From assembly GCA_023394415.1 (NCBI GenBank), contig JAEXAR010000004.1:1-39732 (forward strand): a stretch of DNA of 39,732 nt. The letters run 5' to 3'. The notes below the pieces were generated by a model that was not told the DNA's origin, ran no database searches, and saw only the letters and a list, made by a program, of their open reading frames with translations. The translations under genes and the position numbers were made by a program. Of the stretch, positions 39,429 to 39,732 are shown in pieces (the first letter of the stretch is position 1; each line of letters opens with the position of its first letter). This DNA is from Bacteroidota bacterium (GTDB taxonomy: Bacteria > Bacteroidota > Bacteroidia > Flavobacteriales > Weeksellaceae).

Positions 39429-39610
39429 CAAATGCTACGCAATAAATAATATCGTAAAGATATTGATTAAACCTTTTTCCGCAATTAAAAATCAATGAAA
39501 TGAGACTTTCAGTTAGTGAGTGGTTTTTTAGTGATAAGTGAAAACAGCGATAATGTAAAAAAACGCAATTGGTTGATTGAAATAATCCGTTCGCTGATTT
39601 AAGTTAAAAC

Positions 39611-39732
39611 GACACTATCCCACGAAGTGTGTAAGTTAAAAAGTTAGGGCTTGGATTTTATAATCTGAGCCTTTCTTCAAAAATAAGCATAAATTGGTTT
39701 AAAACAATACCCCAATTTTGGATGGGCATTGA
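39611..39732 (-). mobile_element. IS256-family insertion sequence, right end (second copy, inverted)
   Basis: An exact reverse complement of 2-123, 122 of 122 bases by eye. It starts at the terminal GACACTATCC and includes the 3' end of the transposase gene. The IS continues beyond the window. The copy lies 182 bp upstream of the sensor kinase start, so its terminus could affect expression of that operon. Confidence 0.85.
39658..39732 (-). CDS. IS256-family transposase, C-terminal fragment (second copy)
   Basis: The last 24 codons and TAA stop, identical to the fragment at 2-76 (NWGIVLNQFMLIFEERLRL). The window end cuts it off, so whether the rest is intact cannot be seen. Confidence 0.8.
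   Translation of the reverse strand, partial: SMPIQNWGIVLNQFMLIFEERLRL

Noticed and set aside
1..39732. Whole window as a composite transposon bounded by inverted IS copies
   Set aside because: Most of the 39 kb is core housekeeping DNA (uvrA, holA, ftsK, pyrH, frr, cmk, tRNA-Ser). Two ordinary IS copies or an assembly break explain the ends better.
1..39732. CRISPR array
   Set aside because: No regularly spaced direct repeats of 20-40 bp were seen anywhere.

Overview
The window looks like a chromosomal segment from a Bacteroidota bacterium, most likely Flavobacteriales/Weeksellaceae (Chryseobacterium-like). The reasons are: AT-rich DNA; promoters of the Bacteroidota form TAnnTTTG in front of many genes, with no obvious Shine-Dalgarno sequences; a type IX secretion (T9SS) gene, porQ, plus a secreted enzyme carrying a T9SS sorting tail; a ResB-CcsA fusion for cytochrome c maturation; and an Omp85-family protein with a lipoprotein signal. 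Both ends of the window are the same 122 bp in inverted orientation: the last 24 codons, stop and right terminus of an IS256-family transposase gene. The segment therefore runs from one IS copy to another, which is also where a short-read contig would break.

Layout. 0.1-2.2 kb: repeat-rich lipoprotein, GNAT acetyltransferase, small helical protein and a broken DUF421 (YetF-like) gene. 2.3-8.3 kb (minus): uvrA, tRNA-Ser(UGA), fluC/crcB, trxB, holA. 8.3-11.2 kb: a PD-(D/E)XK nuclease-like protein diverging from holA, an NhaC-type antiporter overlapping a HAD phosphatase, and a cupin. 11.2-14.5 kb (minus): ResB-CcsA fusion. 14.7-19.5 kb (plus): ftsK, a LolA-like carrier and an LptF/LptG permease. 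19.6-20.9 kb (minus): pyrH-frr. 21.0-24.1 kb (plus): porQ-cmk, then a YtxH / holin-like / unknown membrane-protein module behind a sigma-54-like promoter. 24.2-29.7 kb: TrmH-type RNA methyltransferase, head-to-head and overlapping with a TamL-like Omp85 lipoprotein, then a secreted TolB-propeller/M28/PDZ peptidase. 29.7-31.4 kb (minus): clpS and a CNNM/CBS/CorC membrane protein.

The accessory part is 31.5-39.4 kb, all minus. A large one-transmembrane sensor kinase (periplasmic propeller, Y_Y_Y domain, LytS-type kinase) overlaps a LytTR response regulator. After a terminator come a secreted cholesterol-dependent-cytolysin-like (CDC-like) pore-forming protein, a translationally coupled but broken secreted-protein gene, a secreted Ig-like protein, and a GH5 glycosidase with a T9SS tail. 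The CDC-like protein keeps the pore-forming core but lacks the Trp-rich cholesterol-binding undecapeptide. This locus, with its own LytTR two-component system and next to an IS end, is the best candidate in the window for an undercharacterised system.

Two genes are pseudogenes, each with one frameshift and one nonsense codon. In several genes the longest reading frame starts inside the promoter -7 box; the starts given here are the downstream ATGs.
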